A stretch of DNA of 64,000 bases from Rickettsia endosymbiont of Culicoides impunctatus (GCA_020410785.1 CP084573.1:1302001-1366000); one strand, 5' to 3'; counted from the stretch's first letter, positions 37,488 to 48,236 are shown. Numbers and translations are program-made. Notes: generated by a model not told the origin, from the sequence alone.

Positions 37488-40400
37488 TTATTTAATAACT
37501 TTTATTCCACGATTTTGTTTTATTTCTGATACTTGCTTTAACTCATTACTTATTTCCTTACCTATTACTGATTGTGGATTAATATATTGCATCACTTGTT
37601 TATCTTTACCTATGGCAGCTAAGTAATCTTCTGGTACTGGATAGCTTTTACCTTTAAAATCATCTATTACTATATCACAAAATTTAACAGCACTAATATT
37701 ATAATTAGGATCAAACTTATTTTTCATTATTTGCAAATCTTTTGTTATTTTCTGCTCAATAGCTTTAGAACAACTATCATTACTATAGCTAATAAAAGAT
37801 TCTATGCCTTTTTCCTTATATATCTGTAAGGCTGTACCTATATTCTCTTTGGTAGTAAATCTTTCCAATGATTTTATCTGCTGTTGAAACTCCCGTAACA
37901 TATTATTACTTGCTGATTTTCTAAGCTCTAACTCTATAGATGTGATTTGTGACTGATTGTTGTCAACATTGTAAAGCTCACTGTTATTAATTGCTGTCAA
38001 TGACTCAGTAAGTTTAGTTGTTTTTTCGTTTAGTGTTTCATTTGTTGTTAATTTTGCTATTTCAGGTTCTATAAGATTTTTTATGGATTTTGCCCCTTTA
38101 GTTTTGAGCATATCGTTAAAATCCCCCATATCTTGAGGCATTATTACCGATACTACTGCCCCTTTATTTGCTAATTGTTCTTTAGCTTTAGTGACAGTAT
38201 TAACTGATATGCTACTTTGTCCATCATTATCAGCGGCAATAATTATCTTCTCGCCTGTCGTAGGCTGATAATTTTTGATATTATTTATCCCTAAGCTACA
38301 GATGATTTTACCTTTAATACATGCTTCCTGCAAGCTTAAAGCTGTTTCTACTCCTTCTGCTATAATTGTTATATTATTCCTTGACTTATTCTCCTGTTGA
38401 TTATCTTGTTGAATTTCCACAAAAGAACCACTAATTTTACCAAATGAACGTTTATTAACAGTAATATCAGCTTTAGCACCTGTTTCTTGGTTTAAATATA
38501 TTGATTGTCCACCAGTTATTCTACCTTGTTGATCTCGTGCAAAGGCAATTAAGGCTGGATAATATTGTTTGCTTCCATTATCCCACATCATGTTAGTTTT
38601 AAGATTCCCGCTTAACTGCAATTTTTCTAATACTGCTTTAATTCCACGGTGCTTACCTAAATATTGTCTAGCTACATTATTGTTGGTAGCATATAGTACT
38701 GAACTTGATTTTTCATATAATCCTTCCGCTTGTTTTATCTTAGTTGCTTCTTTGTCTTGTTCTTGTTGATTTTGGGTTTTACTTTGCCTGTAAGACTTAT
38801 CTGCTACCAAATCTGCTAGCAGGTCTTGTTTATGGACAGTTGGCATACCAACCATTTCTTGTAAATATTTCTTGGCTTGAACAAAGTTACATTTTCTTTC
38901 TCTTTGTGCTAAGGTAAATAAATCCCCACCCTCATCTTTACTAAAATCATACCATATCCCAGCCTTGCTTCCTTTAATCTTCATTGCTATTTTACCATCT
39001 TTCTCCCAGCGTAATATATAATTATTGGATAAAAGCTCATTGGGTCTACCAAGAAGACTATGTGCTATGTCTTCAACTTTCAAAGATAGTAATTGCTTTA
39101 ACTTTATACTCTCTTGCTTGTTAATAAAATCATAATTAATTATGTTATTTGTCATATTTTTATTTTTTATATTATCCTGAGTAGAAGTATAATTTGTCAT
39201 AATATCTTCTTGTAACTTAGCATTTATTTTTGGTTCTTGTTTGTTACTATTAGTTAACATTTGGCAGGAGTTATTTAATCCTTCTTGCCATTGACTATTT
39301 TGAGCAAGATTCATGCTAGTCTGCTGCAAAACTTCTACTACTTTAACAAGTGACTCTACTGTCACTTTAGGTTGATAATATTGCTTATTATTGTGTAACC
39401 TATCCTCTATGTCATTGGCTACATATTTAAACCAATTACCTAGTTTATTGATGATAGTAGGATTCTTATCTTCATGTATTTTGTTTAAATCTTCTAAAGT
39501 TTTAAAATGCATACTGGATAACCTATTATCTATTCTAGCAAGTTGTGATATTAAACTTGCCATATTTCTTGTAGCTTGTCTATTACAGTACAGCCTTACT
39601 TGTTCTATATGCCTAGTCATCTCAACATAAGAGTTCCGAACATTACCAGCTAGATTATGTAAGACATATACATCTTTGATAGATGCTGCTTGAGCTTTAA
39701 AGACTGTAGAAGCGTAGCCGTGTTTAAAACTGATCTTTTCTGGATTAAATGCTATTTCTTTGCCTTGATCTGTTCTAGCGACAAACTTATTGCTACTTAC
39801 TGAAACTATGGTAGCAAATTCACCATTTTCTATTTGTAGCTCTTTGTGAGTCACTTTAAATAAAATACGATCTCCTACCATATAATCTTCATATTGCTTA
39901 TCTGATTTTGAGTCTAGAATAAAGCGACGATATTCTTTACCAGTCAGTATGCCACTTACTTTTAGTAATTCTCTTATTCCTTGATTAATACTATCTACTT
40001 CTTTGTTACCCACAGTAATTATTAAACGTTCTTGCAGATTAAATCCACTACTATTCCAATCATTAATTAATCTTGCCATTGATTCTTCCAAAGTATGATC
40101 AATCTTTAACCCATTATGCCTCTCTAATAACAGCAGCCCAGCTGCAATATCTGATTTAGCAAAACATAAAGCCATTTCTCTTGCCCATTGCTGGCTTTGT
40201 CTTCTAATATCACTGAGTACATATGAACCAAATGTACTGGCAAATATTTCAAACATTCCACCTCGCTCGATTGAGGTTAGTTGCTTCTCATCTCCTGCTA
40301 ATATTACATTACAATTAGAGCTTCTTGCTATCTTAAATAATTCTAAATAATCACTATTACTTACCATTCCTGCTTCATCTACTACTAGCAAACTATTATT

Positions 40401-41699
40401 TGGCAGAGTAATTTTACCATTATACAATTTAAATAAAAATCCCTTTACCGTATAACATTGTTGATAACCCTTACTTTTTAGCTCTGATACAGCTTTATGA
40501 GTAGGGCTAAGCCCTATAATATTTTGTCCATGGTGAGTAACAAGTTTATAGGCAGTAGCAAGTATTTGTGATTTACCAGTACCAGCTCTACCACGCAGCA
40601 TTGTTATCCCATTAATTGTAAGTAAAATATGTTGTAGTGCTTCTCTCTGAGGCTTGCTAATGTTAGAAAGTTTTGCTATATCTTCTTTTAAGCTTGCTAT
40701 ATTACCGACTATATGATAATTGATATTATCATGAATTTTATTAGCTATTCTAAGTAAACGCATTTCTTCTTCTCGAACGTCGCAAGTAGTATAATATTTA
40801 GTATCTTTACCATCTTCATTATATAGTTTTACTAACCTGTCTGAATTTAATACGCTTTGAATTAACTTTTGCCTTTCCTCTTTCCCTTGAATTTCTTTAA
40901 CCGCTCTTACTACATCTTGTTTACTAAAAATAGCTTGATGTCTTATAATACGATTTAATATTCCATCACTATCTTTAATAATTTTTAGATGAGCTAGCTT
41001 GCGTAGCTCATTTTGCTCTGCTATTTCATTAATGATGCCTCTCATTCTCACAGGACCAAGATGTTGTTGTGGCATCATGCTTATTGAATCCACTCTATTT
41101 TCTAAACCTAATTTAGCAAAATATCTGTTCATTACTTCTTTGGCTCTCTGATGAATCATCTGTGATTCTGGAATAATAAATGCTTTACCGTTAACTTTTT
41201 TAAATTCAGGATTTAAATCTACTGCTTTTGCTCCTAAACTCTTACCGTCTTCTGTAAATCTCCTAGTAGTAACGAGCAGATGAGCATGCCAATTTCGTTC
41301 TCCATTATGGGGTTTATGTATATCTACTTGCACTCCTAAACCATTTTTTACCCATGCCATCTCTTCTATTATTTCATGGGTAATGGCTATTCTATCTTGT
41401 AAATCTAGCTCCTTATCGTCAGGCAAGGCTATAACAATATCCTTTAATAACTGGCTATTTTTTCTTTTTTCTGCATATTCTACCTCATTCATCAATATTT
41501 CAGGGTCTTTAAATCTTCCATCTACATAGCTAGGTAGTAAAACTGTATGATAAACGTTATCTCCTTTTCTAGCAAAATTATAAGTAACATTAGTCTGCTG
41601 ATCTTTAATAATCATCCTCGCATTATAAGCAGCTTTACAACAGCTATTTCCTCCTGAGCTTCTACTTACTATCTCGATCCTTGCAAATTGTATTGCCAT
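37488..41699 (-). CDS. traA: TraA-Ti type relaxase with helicase and Toprim domains
   Basis: A 1403-residue protein. Residues 1-230 are a MobA/MobL relaxase: the first tyrosines lie in KAAYNARMII and YNFARKG, and the metal-binding HxH is NWHAHLLVTTRRF near residue 138. Residues 340-720 are a RecD/TraI-like helicase with Walker A LRGRAGTGKSQI near 368 and VVDEAGMVSN. From about 870 comes a primase-like region (IWYDFSKDEGGDLFTLA) and a Toprim domain (IIAEGVETALSL near 1108, IIAADNDGQS). This Agrobacterium-type relaxase beside an F-type channel is the known hybrid layout of RAGE. It nicks and unwinds transfer DNA. It looks intact. Confidence 0.93.
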   Translation of the reverse strand: MAIQFARIEIVSRSSGGNSCCKAAYNARMIIKDQQTNVTYNFARKGDNVYHTVLLPSYVDGRFKDPEILMNEVEYAEKRKNSQLLKDIVIALPDDKELDLQDRIAITHEIIEEMAWVKNGLGVQVDIHKPHNGERNWHAHLLVTTRRFTEDGKSLGAKAVDLNPEFKKVNGKAFIIPESQMIHQRAKEVMNRYFAKLGLENRVDSISMMPQQHLGPVRMRGIINEIAEQNELRKLAHLKIIKDSDGILNRIIRHQAIFSKQDVVRAVKEIQGKEERQKLIQSVLNSDRLVKLYNEDGKDTKYYTTCDVREEEMRLLRIANKIHDNINYHIVGNIASLKEDIAKLSNISKPQREALQHILLTINGITMLRGRAGTGKSQILATAYKLVTHHGQNIIGLSPTHKAVSELKSKGYQQCYTVKGFLFKLYNGKITLPNNSLLVVDEAGMVSNSDYLELFKIARSSNCNVILAGDEKQLTSIERGGMFEIFASTFGSYVLSDIRRQSQQWAREMALCFAKSDIAAGLLLLERHNGLKIDHTLEESMARLINDWNSSGFNLQERLIITVGNKEVDSINQGIRELLKVSGILTGKEYRRFILDSKSDKQYEDYMVGDRILFKVTHKELQIENGEFATIVSVSSNKFVARTDQGKEIAFNPEKISFKHGYASTVFKAQAASIKDVYVLHNLAGNVRNSYVEMTRHIEQVRLYCNRQATRNMASLISQLARIDNRLSSMHFKTLEDLNKIHEDKNPTIINKLGNWFKYVANDIEDRLHNNKQYYQPKVTVESLVKVVEVLQQTSMNLAQNSQWQEGLNNSCQMLTNSNKQEPKINAKLQEDIMTNYTSTQDNIKNKNMTNNIINYDFINKQESIKLKQLLSLKVEDIAHSLLGRPNELLSNNYILRWEKDGKIAMKIKGSKAGIWYDFSKDEGGDLFTLAQRERKCNFVQAKKYLQEMVGMPTVHKQDLLADLVADKSYRQSKTQNQQEQDKEATKIKQAEGLYEKSSSVLYATNNNVARQYLGKHRGIKAVLEKLQLSGNLKTNMMWDNGSKQYYPALIAFARDQQGRITGGQSIYLNQETGAKADITVNKRSFGKISGSFVEIQQDNQQENKSRNNITIIAEGVETALSLQEACIKGKIICSLGINNIKNYQPTTGEKIIIAADNDGQSSISVNTVTKAKEQLANKGAVVSVIMPQDMGDFNDMLKTKGAKSIKNLIEPEIAKLTTNETLNEKTTKLTESLTAINNSELYNVDNNQSQITSIELELRKSASNNMLREFQQQIKSLERFTTKENIGTALQIYKEKGIESFISYSNDSCSKAIEQKITKDLQIMKNKFDPNYNISAVKFCDIVIDDFKGKSYPVPEDYLAAIGKDKQVMQYINPQSVIGKEISNELKQVSEIKQNRGIKVIK

Positions 41700-41825
41700 A
41701 ATTCTTTACTGTTCATTATCTCAATCTTGCATTACATTACCATGCAAATTTTAAATCATCGAGCAGAATCTAGATCGAGTGAACCAGCAAAAAAAGCAAT
41801 AAACGTTTAGTTTATATATTGCGTA

Positions 41826-41850
41826 TTAACCTAATCTTAAGTTAGGTTAA
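41826..41850. promoter_or_regulatory. Palindrome between the divergent relaxase and TraD-Ti genes; possible oriT or operator
   Basis: TTAACCTAA at 41826-41834 pairs with TTAGGTTAA at 41842-41850 around TCTTAAG. It lies in the 430-bp gap between the start of the relaxase and the start of the divergent TraD-Ti gene, where oriT is often found in MOBQ-type systems. Direct repeats TAGTTTATAT occur either side. The function is a guess from position. Confidence 0.35.
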
Positions 41851-42129
41851 TAACCTCTCTTCTTCTGTAGCTTTTCAGCTATTACTTCAAATAATAGTAA
41901 TTATCTTTAGTTTATATTAATTTTATGGTTTGGTGGGCAACGGGGATTGTAAAATTTTCTTATCCATTTAATATCTTATTATCACTTGTAGTCTTGTTAT
42001 TGTATCAATCATCTGGTTCAGAAAAAAATATGAAGGATTTTTTATTAGCATTTAAATAATATGTTGGACTTCTTAAATTTATTGTGCATTCATAACATGT
42101 AAACAATAATATCTAAATATTATACTCAT

Positions 42130-42423
42130 ATGGATAATGTCATAAAACAAAGATTAAAATTACAGCAAAAGAAAGCTAAAATTATTACTGAAGAAGCTAA
42201 ACTTAAAATTATAGAAAGAAAACTGCGTACTCGTCGCTTAATTGAACTGGGGGGATTGATTGCTAAAGCAAAGCTTGATGACTTACCTACTAATAGTTTA
42301 TTTGGAGCATTAGTTTCTTTAAAAAATGCATTAACAGAGTCCCCACATATCAAAATCCAATGGACTAAAATTGGTAAAGATATTTTTGATCAAGAATTAA
42401 AAGATAAGCTTCTACTATCTTAA
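42130..42423 (+). CDS. Conjugal transfer protein TraD, Ti type
   Basis: Ninety-seven residues. The motif ERKLRTRRLIELGGLIAKAK is the signature of the small TraD protein of Agrobacterium-type Dtr regions, thought to help relaxase processing. The N-terminal 30 residues are a charged helix. It is divergent from the relaxase gene, as usual. It is not related to the F coupling protein TraD at 34624. Confidence 0.88.
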   Translation: MDNVIKQRLKLQQKKAKIITEEAKLKIIERKLRTRRLIELGGLIAKAKLDDLPTNSLFGALVSLKNALTESPHIKIQWTKIGKDIFDQELKDKLLLS

Positions 42424-42458
42424 AATTTTAATAAATGATAATTTCCAAACTATTACCA

Positions 42459-43348
42459 TTAACCATTTCTGCAACTCTTCAGGTTAATTGAGTATAGTTC
42501 AATTATTTTTCCCTTATATTCTTCTGCATCAATGGTTAATGGCTGATAATCAGCACTATTTAAGATTTTAGCTGTAATATCCTTAGTCATATTCTTAATT
42601 TTAGCACCTACTATATATTGATAGCCAACCTGTTCTAATAGAGCTAAATTCTCGTTATTCAACATACCGCTGTCTGCTACAAAGACTACTTTATCAATAG
42701 CAAACCTGTCTTTCAAGCTATCTAAAGCTTTCAATAAAGTATGACCTTCATAGGTCGCCCCAAGAAATATCTCATAACCGATTGGAATACCATTATTAGT
42801 AACAAAAATGCTCAGCATTACCTGTACTTCATTGAATTTATGATCTTTACTAAACCCTTTACTCTTCAACTCATCCTCAGTAAATGATTCAAAATAAAGA
42901 GTAGTTGCATCATAAAATAGTACATCAATTTTTTCTTTAAACAACTTTTGAGTGCTAAGTAAAGCACACTGCTCGATTTTCTCAACCACCTTATCATCTA
43001 TTTTATCCATAGTTTTGTATACCGAGTCAAGCTTTAAAGCTACTTCATAATTATTGACCAATAAATTGACTGTTTCACGCTTACTAGTTGGGTTAGCAAT
43101 ACGAGCTAAAACAACATTGCGTATTATGTTTGTACTCGACACTTCTCTAGCAGGATTAGGTAAAATTTTATTAAAACCAAATTGGTCATAAATTTTCCCA
43201 TATACCTCATGAATGCCGATGATAGTGCTTCCTTGACTACGTAAATTGCTGATGCCATCAATAGGTTGTGGTTGTTCTTTCTCGCACCGCCATACTTTGT
43301 GGTACTGATGACCAAAAATGGACTAATTCTGATATCATACTTACACAC
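42459..43348 (-). pseudogene. Transposase remnant, IS1634-like (IS4 superfamily), frameshifted and truncated
   Basis: The main frame from about 43290 reads VWRCEKEQPQPIDGISNLRS through GIHEVYGKIYDQFGFNKIL and then VLFYDATTLYFESFTEDEL (first catalytic D) and KVVFVADSGMLNNENLALL (second D). The N-terminus is in another frame, and the C-terminus with the catalytic E is lost after KGKIIELYSINL. Inactive. The 43349-43568 gap holds an inverted repeat AAGGTGTAT / ATACACCTT and nothing coding. Confidence 0.82.
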
Positions 43349-43568
43349 TCTTTCTGATAGACCCTATCATAGCAACTAGATAATACTTCCTCTTACATTA
43401 TTGTTGTAATAAGGTGTATAAACCACACATCTAAGTTCTTGTCTAGACAAAGGGATACACCTTATAAAATATAGAATCCCGCATTATTGGCTATTCTTTA
43501 CGTAGACTGGATTTTATACCAGCTGTTCCTTACGCACTTTGCTTGGCACATGACGGAGGAACTAAAAA

Positions 43569-44081
43569 CTATAAATTATCTGTACTACCACTTGAACCCT
43601 CATCTCCCATAATAGTAACAATTGATAAAGCTTCTGTTATTTTTTCTGATATTTCACTTCTGTAATTTTCATCTATTAACTCATTATACTTAGTATCTAG
43701 TAATTTATAAAGATTATCGTGAAGATCTTTACGCACGCTCTTTTTTTCTTCACAATATCTTTTTTTCTCTATTATAGCATTTGCTAAAACTCTACATTCA
43801 TTTACCTTTAATTTTTGATTATTTACAAATTTTTTATTATCAATTGCATCCATAAGATTTTGTAACCCAGAAAAATCATTTTCCATAATATATTCAATAA
43901 TCAGTGATTTTTCTGCTTCATAAAAGGCAATTTTTTTATCAGCAGTAGTATTAGAACTTTCATTTACTAAATTTTCTTCTACCCATGATGTTATCGACTC
44001 CATACAATTATTTCTAATTGCACTAACCAAAAACTGAGTACTAGCTTCTTTTAATGCATTTTGTGAAACGTTTTTATACAT
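43569..44081 (-). CDS. Hypothetical protein
   Basis: A 170-residue polar, Glu/Lys/Asn-rich, probably helical protein (MYKNVSQNALKEASTQFLVS start). No signal peptide or membrane segment. I do not recognise a domain. It follows the 44150-45811 gene on the same strand by 68 bp and may form a pair with it. Confidence 0.55.
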   Translation of the reverse strand: MYKNVSQNALKEASTQFLVSAIRNNCMESITSWVEENLVNESSNTTADKKIAFYEAEKSLIIEYIMENDFSGLQNLMDAIDNKKFVNNQKLKVNECRVLANAIIEKKRYCEEKKSVRKDLHDNLYKLLDTKYNELIDENYRSEISEKITEALSIVTIMGDEGSSGSTDNL

Positions 44082-44149
44082 AAAATTACCTTTAATTAAA
44101 TTGTTATAACTAGAATCTTATTCTAAAAATTACAGCATATTTATACTAG

Positions 44150-45811
44150 TTAAATATTATAATTATCTTCCATAACTCTTGATTCACCTAATACATCTGC
44201 AAAATACATAGAACATTCACATTGTACGTCGTCCATCCATGAATTATCCAACCGTATCTCTCCTGCTGCTTCATACTTTGCTTTTACTAATTCACAAAAG
44301 GCTTCAAGTATTGTAGTACTTTTACATTGTGTTTTATCGAATATACATCCAACTTCTAATGCCTTAAAAGGTAAAAGAGAAATAATGACATGATTGACAA
44401 CCTTATCCTTTAACACATTTATAGTTTCTTCATCAGTCATCTTGCAACGAAATATCGCATCATCATTATAACCTTTCCTAGAATTATACCGCAAGTCTCT
44501 ATATTCTTGTCCGCTTTGCACTAAATATTCTGCTGTTTTTATACCGGTAGCAGAAGGATATATTTTAATTGTCTTCTCATCTCCTTTTTGTTTAGGGCCT
44601 AATACCTTTTCCTCTAATGGTTTAAAATCAAATACAGAGTATAAATGTTTTGCTACATGGTATTGAAAAATATCTATTAAATTGTTTTTAATATCAATAG
44701 CTTTATTGTATTTGTCCCTGCATTTAAGATTTGGATCATTTACAGTAAAATTATATTTCTCATTATACTCTTTTTGATATTTTATATCCTCTACATTTTC
44801 TTTATCAAAAATTTTACTAGATACTAATGAGTTTATAATCTTTAATACCTTTGCCACTCTTTTTACTGTGGGTCCCTCATTATCTACAATTCTAATGTGT
44901 GAATCATATGTACCTATAGCCTTTTTAATAGGCAGTGTACTTATTTCTTTCGTTATTTCTTGATGAGAGAATACTTTATATTCTTGTTTTAATGGTGTCT
45001 TTGCAGCATCTTTAGTGTCATATATGCGAATTTCTCCCAACATAGAATTCCCTTCTTCTGGAAAAGCTGCATACTTATCTTGATTAAATAAAGTTAATAT
45101 TATTCTTGCAATTCCCTCACAAACTATTGTTATGGTGTTAATATCTTCTGAATCCAATATTTTTTCAGTGAGATATTCTATACCATAGGTAATATATTTT
45201 TCAAATTTAGTACTAAAATCTGTTTCAGCTTTATCTTTTTCATCTTGTGGGAAATCATTACAATTCTTGAACTGTTCTATAAGTTTATTATGAGATATTA
45301 GGTAGTACTCATTGCTGGTAGTAGATAATTTAAATATTTCAGATTTCTTACCTTGTAGTGTAATATTCTAAACTAGTTTAGAATATTGATCTGCTGTTAA
45401 ACAGATACCTTTCTTACTTTTTATTAATGGCTTAATATTTTCTACTATACTATCTATGTAAGAGTAATACCCATGAGGCTTTTCTGTTATTTCAATTTTT
45501 GCTTTTATAGCTGCTTCTATAAAAGAATATGGAGTCACATGACGCATTTGTTTTGTTGCACTTCCTAATACTTTTGGACGTCCTACTATTGTAGTTCGAT
45601 TATCACATGGATTAGTAAGGTCATCATTAATTACAATATCTACCAATACATCTTTACTCATATCCATCTTAAAGAGGTTTTCAATAAAAGTATACAGATG
45701 AGATTTATGGTGTTTAGGTATTGTGCTTAGGATTTGTGCTGTAGAATCAGAAGTATCTGTTCTTGCTTCTATAACATTAGGTGATTTTGATGGACTGTTA
45801 TTTTTTGCCAT
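44150..45811 (-). pseudogene. Unknown protein of about 550 residues interrupted by one in-frame TAG
   Basis: Two pieces, 45811-45368 (MAKNNSPSKSPNVIEARTD start) and 45367-44150, lie in the same frame. The only interruption is TAG at 45370-45368 after DQYSKLV, and the frame continues NITLQGKKSEIFKLSTTSNE to the end. Downstream parts include RHIRI-type charged stretches and a Cys-rich C-terminus (VGCIFDKTQCK, VQCECSMYF). Soluble, without a signal. I do not recognise the family. Either a nonsense mutation or suppressed read-through; a second start at GAT/ATG inside (45157) could give a C-terminal protein. Confidence 0.6.
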
Positions 45812-45884
45812 AATTTCCCCATGTAAAAATTAATTATAGTAGTTAGCATATGAGATCAATTATAAAGAGTCAATCATTTATTTT

Positions 45885-46110
45885 GTGTGTGCCAAGAAAG
45901 GTGCATTAGTCTTACAGGTGAAAGTCCTGTTATGGAAGGATTAGCTAGCTCCACCATATAGAGAGTCTTGCACTGCTGAAGGTAACGACAACGGTGAAGC
46001 GTAGACAGCGAAACATTTGAGCCGAAACCAAATGGTGAACGTGATAGCCCTGAAATTTTATTGGTAGTGGAAGCTGATGTTCTACACAAGCACCAACAAA
46101 ATGCTTCGCA
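45885..46110 (+). ncRNA. Group II intron-like 5' fragment (domain I), no reverse transcriptase
   Basis: It begins GTGTGTGCC, matching the group II 5' GUGYG start, and continues CAGGTGAAAGTCCTG, then GTCTTGCACTGCTGAAGGTA, ACGACAACGGTGAAGCG and GTGAACGTGATAGCCC. These resemble domain I of bacterial group II introns. No domain V/VI and no intron-encoded protein follow, because an IS110 fragment comes next. The 3' limit is uncertain. Identification is by resemblance only. Confidence 0.5.
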
Positions 46111-46405
46111 TTGTGTAATAACATAAACAAACTATTACCAGTGAACTATCAATCACAAGGTGTAGTATTTGAGATTGTCTTGTGTTAAAGTTTAAGTTAG
46201 CCGAGTTGGTTAAAGAGCTATAATCGGCAATTTTAATGGTGCAACGTAAGCAGCCCGTACACAAGCATGGTTTTGGAGCTATTGGTAAAATCATTGATGG
46301 CATTATGTGTTTTATAATACATAAGTGACCTCGTTTAAGAGATTAATTTCACTAAACACTCCAACTTTAAATTAGCTCGGTCTAATTTAATGGAGTAGTA
46401 ATTTT

Positions 46406-46924
46406 ATGACAAATAATAATGAGCAAAAATTGGCTGTAATTAACCCTGATGCAGCCGGTATCAATATTGGTTCCAGAGATCATTACGTTTGCGTACCTGC
46501 TGACAGGGATGAAAAAAATGTTAGAAAATTTGCAGCTTTTACAAGTGATCTAAAAGAAATTGCAACTTGGTTAAAGCAGTGTGGCGTTAAAACAATTGCT
46601 ATGGAATCAACAGGAGTATATTGGATTCCTCTATTCCAGATTTTAGAGACCAGGGGTTTTAAAGTTGTGTTAGTGAATGCAAGGCATGTAAAAAATGTAC
46701 CAGGTCGTAAGACAGATGTTAAGGATTGTCAGTGGTTACAACGACTACATAGTTTTGGATTGTTAAATGCTTCATTTCGTCCTGAGGAGCAAATATGTGA
46801 ACTAAGAGTTTTCACCAGACAAAGAGATAGATTAACAAGAAATGCTTCAACACATGTACAACTTATGCAAAAAGTACTTAATGAAATGAATATACAGATA
46901 AACGTAGTGATGATGATTAATTAG
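46406..46924 (+). pseudogene. IS110-family transposase, N-terminal fragment
   Basis: A 172-residue piece: INPDAAGINIGSRDHYVCVP, AMESTGVYWIPLFQIL and GRKTDVKDCQWLQRL are the DEDD (RuvC-like) catalytic positions of IS110 transposases. The C-terminal domain with the Ser nucleophile is missing. A hairpin TTAAATTAG / CTAATTTAA lies at 46367-46390 just before the GGAG ribosome site. IS110 elements carry a guide (bridge) RNA in a flanking non-coding end; none can be identified in this broken copy. Confidence 0.85.
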
Positions 46925-47852
46925 CTAACAATTTCACTGGTACTTGACAGGTAATAGTTGTACTTTTACCCTCTTTACTGGTTATTGTAATCTCACCATC
47001 CATCTCATTGATAAGTTGTTTGACAAATGTTAGTCCTAAGCCCAATCCCTTATTATATTTAGCAGTTATATTTGCATCATCTAATTCTTTTCGTATATCT
47101 TGCTGTTTTACCTCAACGATACCAACCCCTGTATCATGCACAATAATTTGTAACATCTTATCTCGTGCATTATTTGTGCCATTTAAAGGTGGAAATAAAC
47201 CAACTGTTACAATAACATTACCTTCTTTAGTAAATTTAATAGCATTACCCACTAACTGATCCAATACTGCCTGCAATCTAGAATGATCACCAATGATATA
47301 CTCTGCTATATCATATTGAAAATTACAAGAAAGATTTAAGCCTTTACTTACCAATGCTGGCTTAGCTTTAGTAATTGTTTTATTGACTAATTCTTTTATG
47401 TTAAATTTTTCTAGAGTTATCATAGGTGCTACAGCATTCTGCCTTAAAAAGGCTAGAATATGACGTGAATAATCAAGTAATATTTCAGCACAATCTACTG
47501 TAGTTTTTAGGTAATGCTTTCTCTCTGTATCTTGCTCTACTTCATAAAGAACAGTTATTAGGGCAAAAATGCCACTGCAAGGCACTTCTATACTATAACC
47601 AATATTACGAATTAAATCTATCCTCATTAATTCATCTATTTTTAGTTTATTTTGTGCTTCTTGCAATTCTAGTTGTAATTCTTTATATCTAATAATGTCC
47701 GCATAATTTCCTTGTGGAATTATCATTTGGCAAGATTGATCTGATGGTATTAATGTAACAGTTGTGGGAGCTAGATGTAAAATCCAGTTTTTTTCTGTAG
47801 AATTTTCTATTTTATTATTATCTTGTTGTTGATTTTCATTATTAATTGTCAT
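46917..47852 (-). CDS. Histidine-kinase-like protein with intact ATPase but no obvious phospho-acceptor His
   Basis: A 311-residue protein. The C-terminal HATPase_c domain has the N box VLDQLVGNAIKFT, G1 box VHDTGVGI and G2 box KGLGLGLTFVKQL. The expected H box of RAGE kinases (HDIRTP type) is replaced here by NIGYSIEVPCSGI, with Tyr or Ser in the His place. No sensor, PAS or receiver domain and no membrane segment. It may act as a pseudokinase or a phosphatase-like regulator, or be decaying. It converges with and overlaps the IS110 fragment by 8 bp. Confidence 0.8.
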   Translation of the reverse strand: MTINNENQQQDNNKIENSTEKNWILHLAPTTVTLIPSDQSCQMIIPQGNYADIIRYKELQLELQEAQNKLKIDELMRIDLIRNIGYSIEVPCSGIFALITVLYEVEQDTERKHYLKTTVDCAEILLDYSRHILAFLRQNAVAPMITLEKFNIKELVNKTITKAKPALVSKGLNLSCNFQYDIAEYIIGDHSRLQAVLDQLVGNAIKFTKEGNVIVTVGLFPPLNGTNNARDKMLQIIVHDTGVGIVEVKQQDIRKELDDANITAKYNKGLGLGLTFVKQLINEMDGEITITSKEGKSTTITCQVPVKLLAN

Positions 47853-47891
47853 AGCATACCTCTGCTGTTTTCAGTGATGGAAATAGAAAGC

Positions 47892-47936
47892 CAGAGGTTA
47901 AAGGGTTAAAATTTCTGAGTTTTAATTTAACCTCTG
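47892..47936. terminator. Stem-loop upstream of the kinase-like gene
   Basis: CAGAGGTTAAA pairs with TTTAACCTCTG, with an A/T-rich inner stem. The remaining gap up to 48236 shows no coding sequence or recognisable element. Confidence 0.35.
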
Positions 47937-48236
47937 AGCTTAATGCGTGCCTTAATTAGCAGCATCATTCACACAGATATCACCACACTTCCTAGAAGTA
48001 CAGAGGATTTGCCAAGCTTTTTGACAGATTTTAGTCCAACCTGATAAAGAGCTGCACAAATGAGACACTTAGATTGTGCTAATTAATAAAAGCAATTCTT
48101 AATTATAAAAATAAACAGAATAATAGTGTTTATTATACTAATAATAATACTAAAAAAGACCTGAAACTACAGTATTATCTGGCACTTAGCCTATTTTTAG
48201 ATATAATCTATAATAGAATATTTAATAAATAACTTT

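Noticed and set aside
46200-46405. Bridge RNA of the IS110 fragment
   Set aside because: The region is non-coding and has one hairpin, but the element is truncated and no guide loops matching flanks could be recognised by eye.
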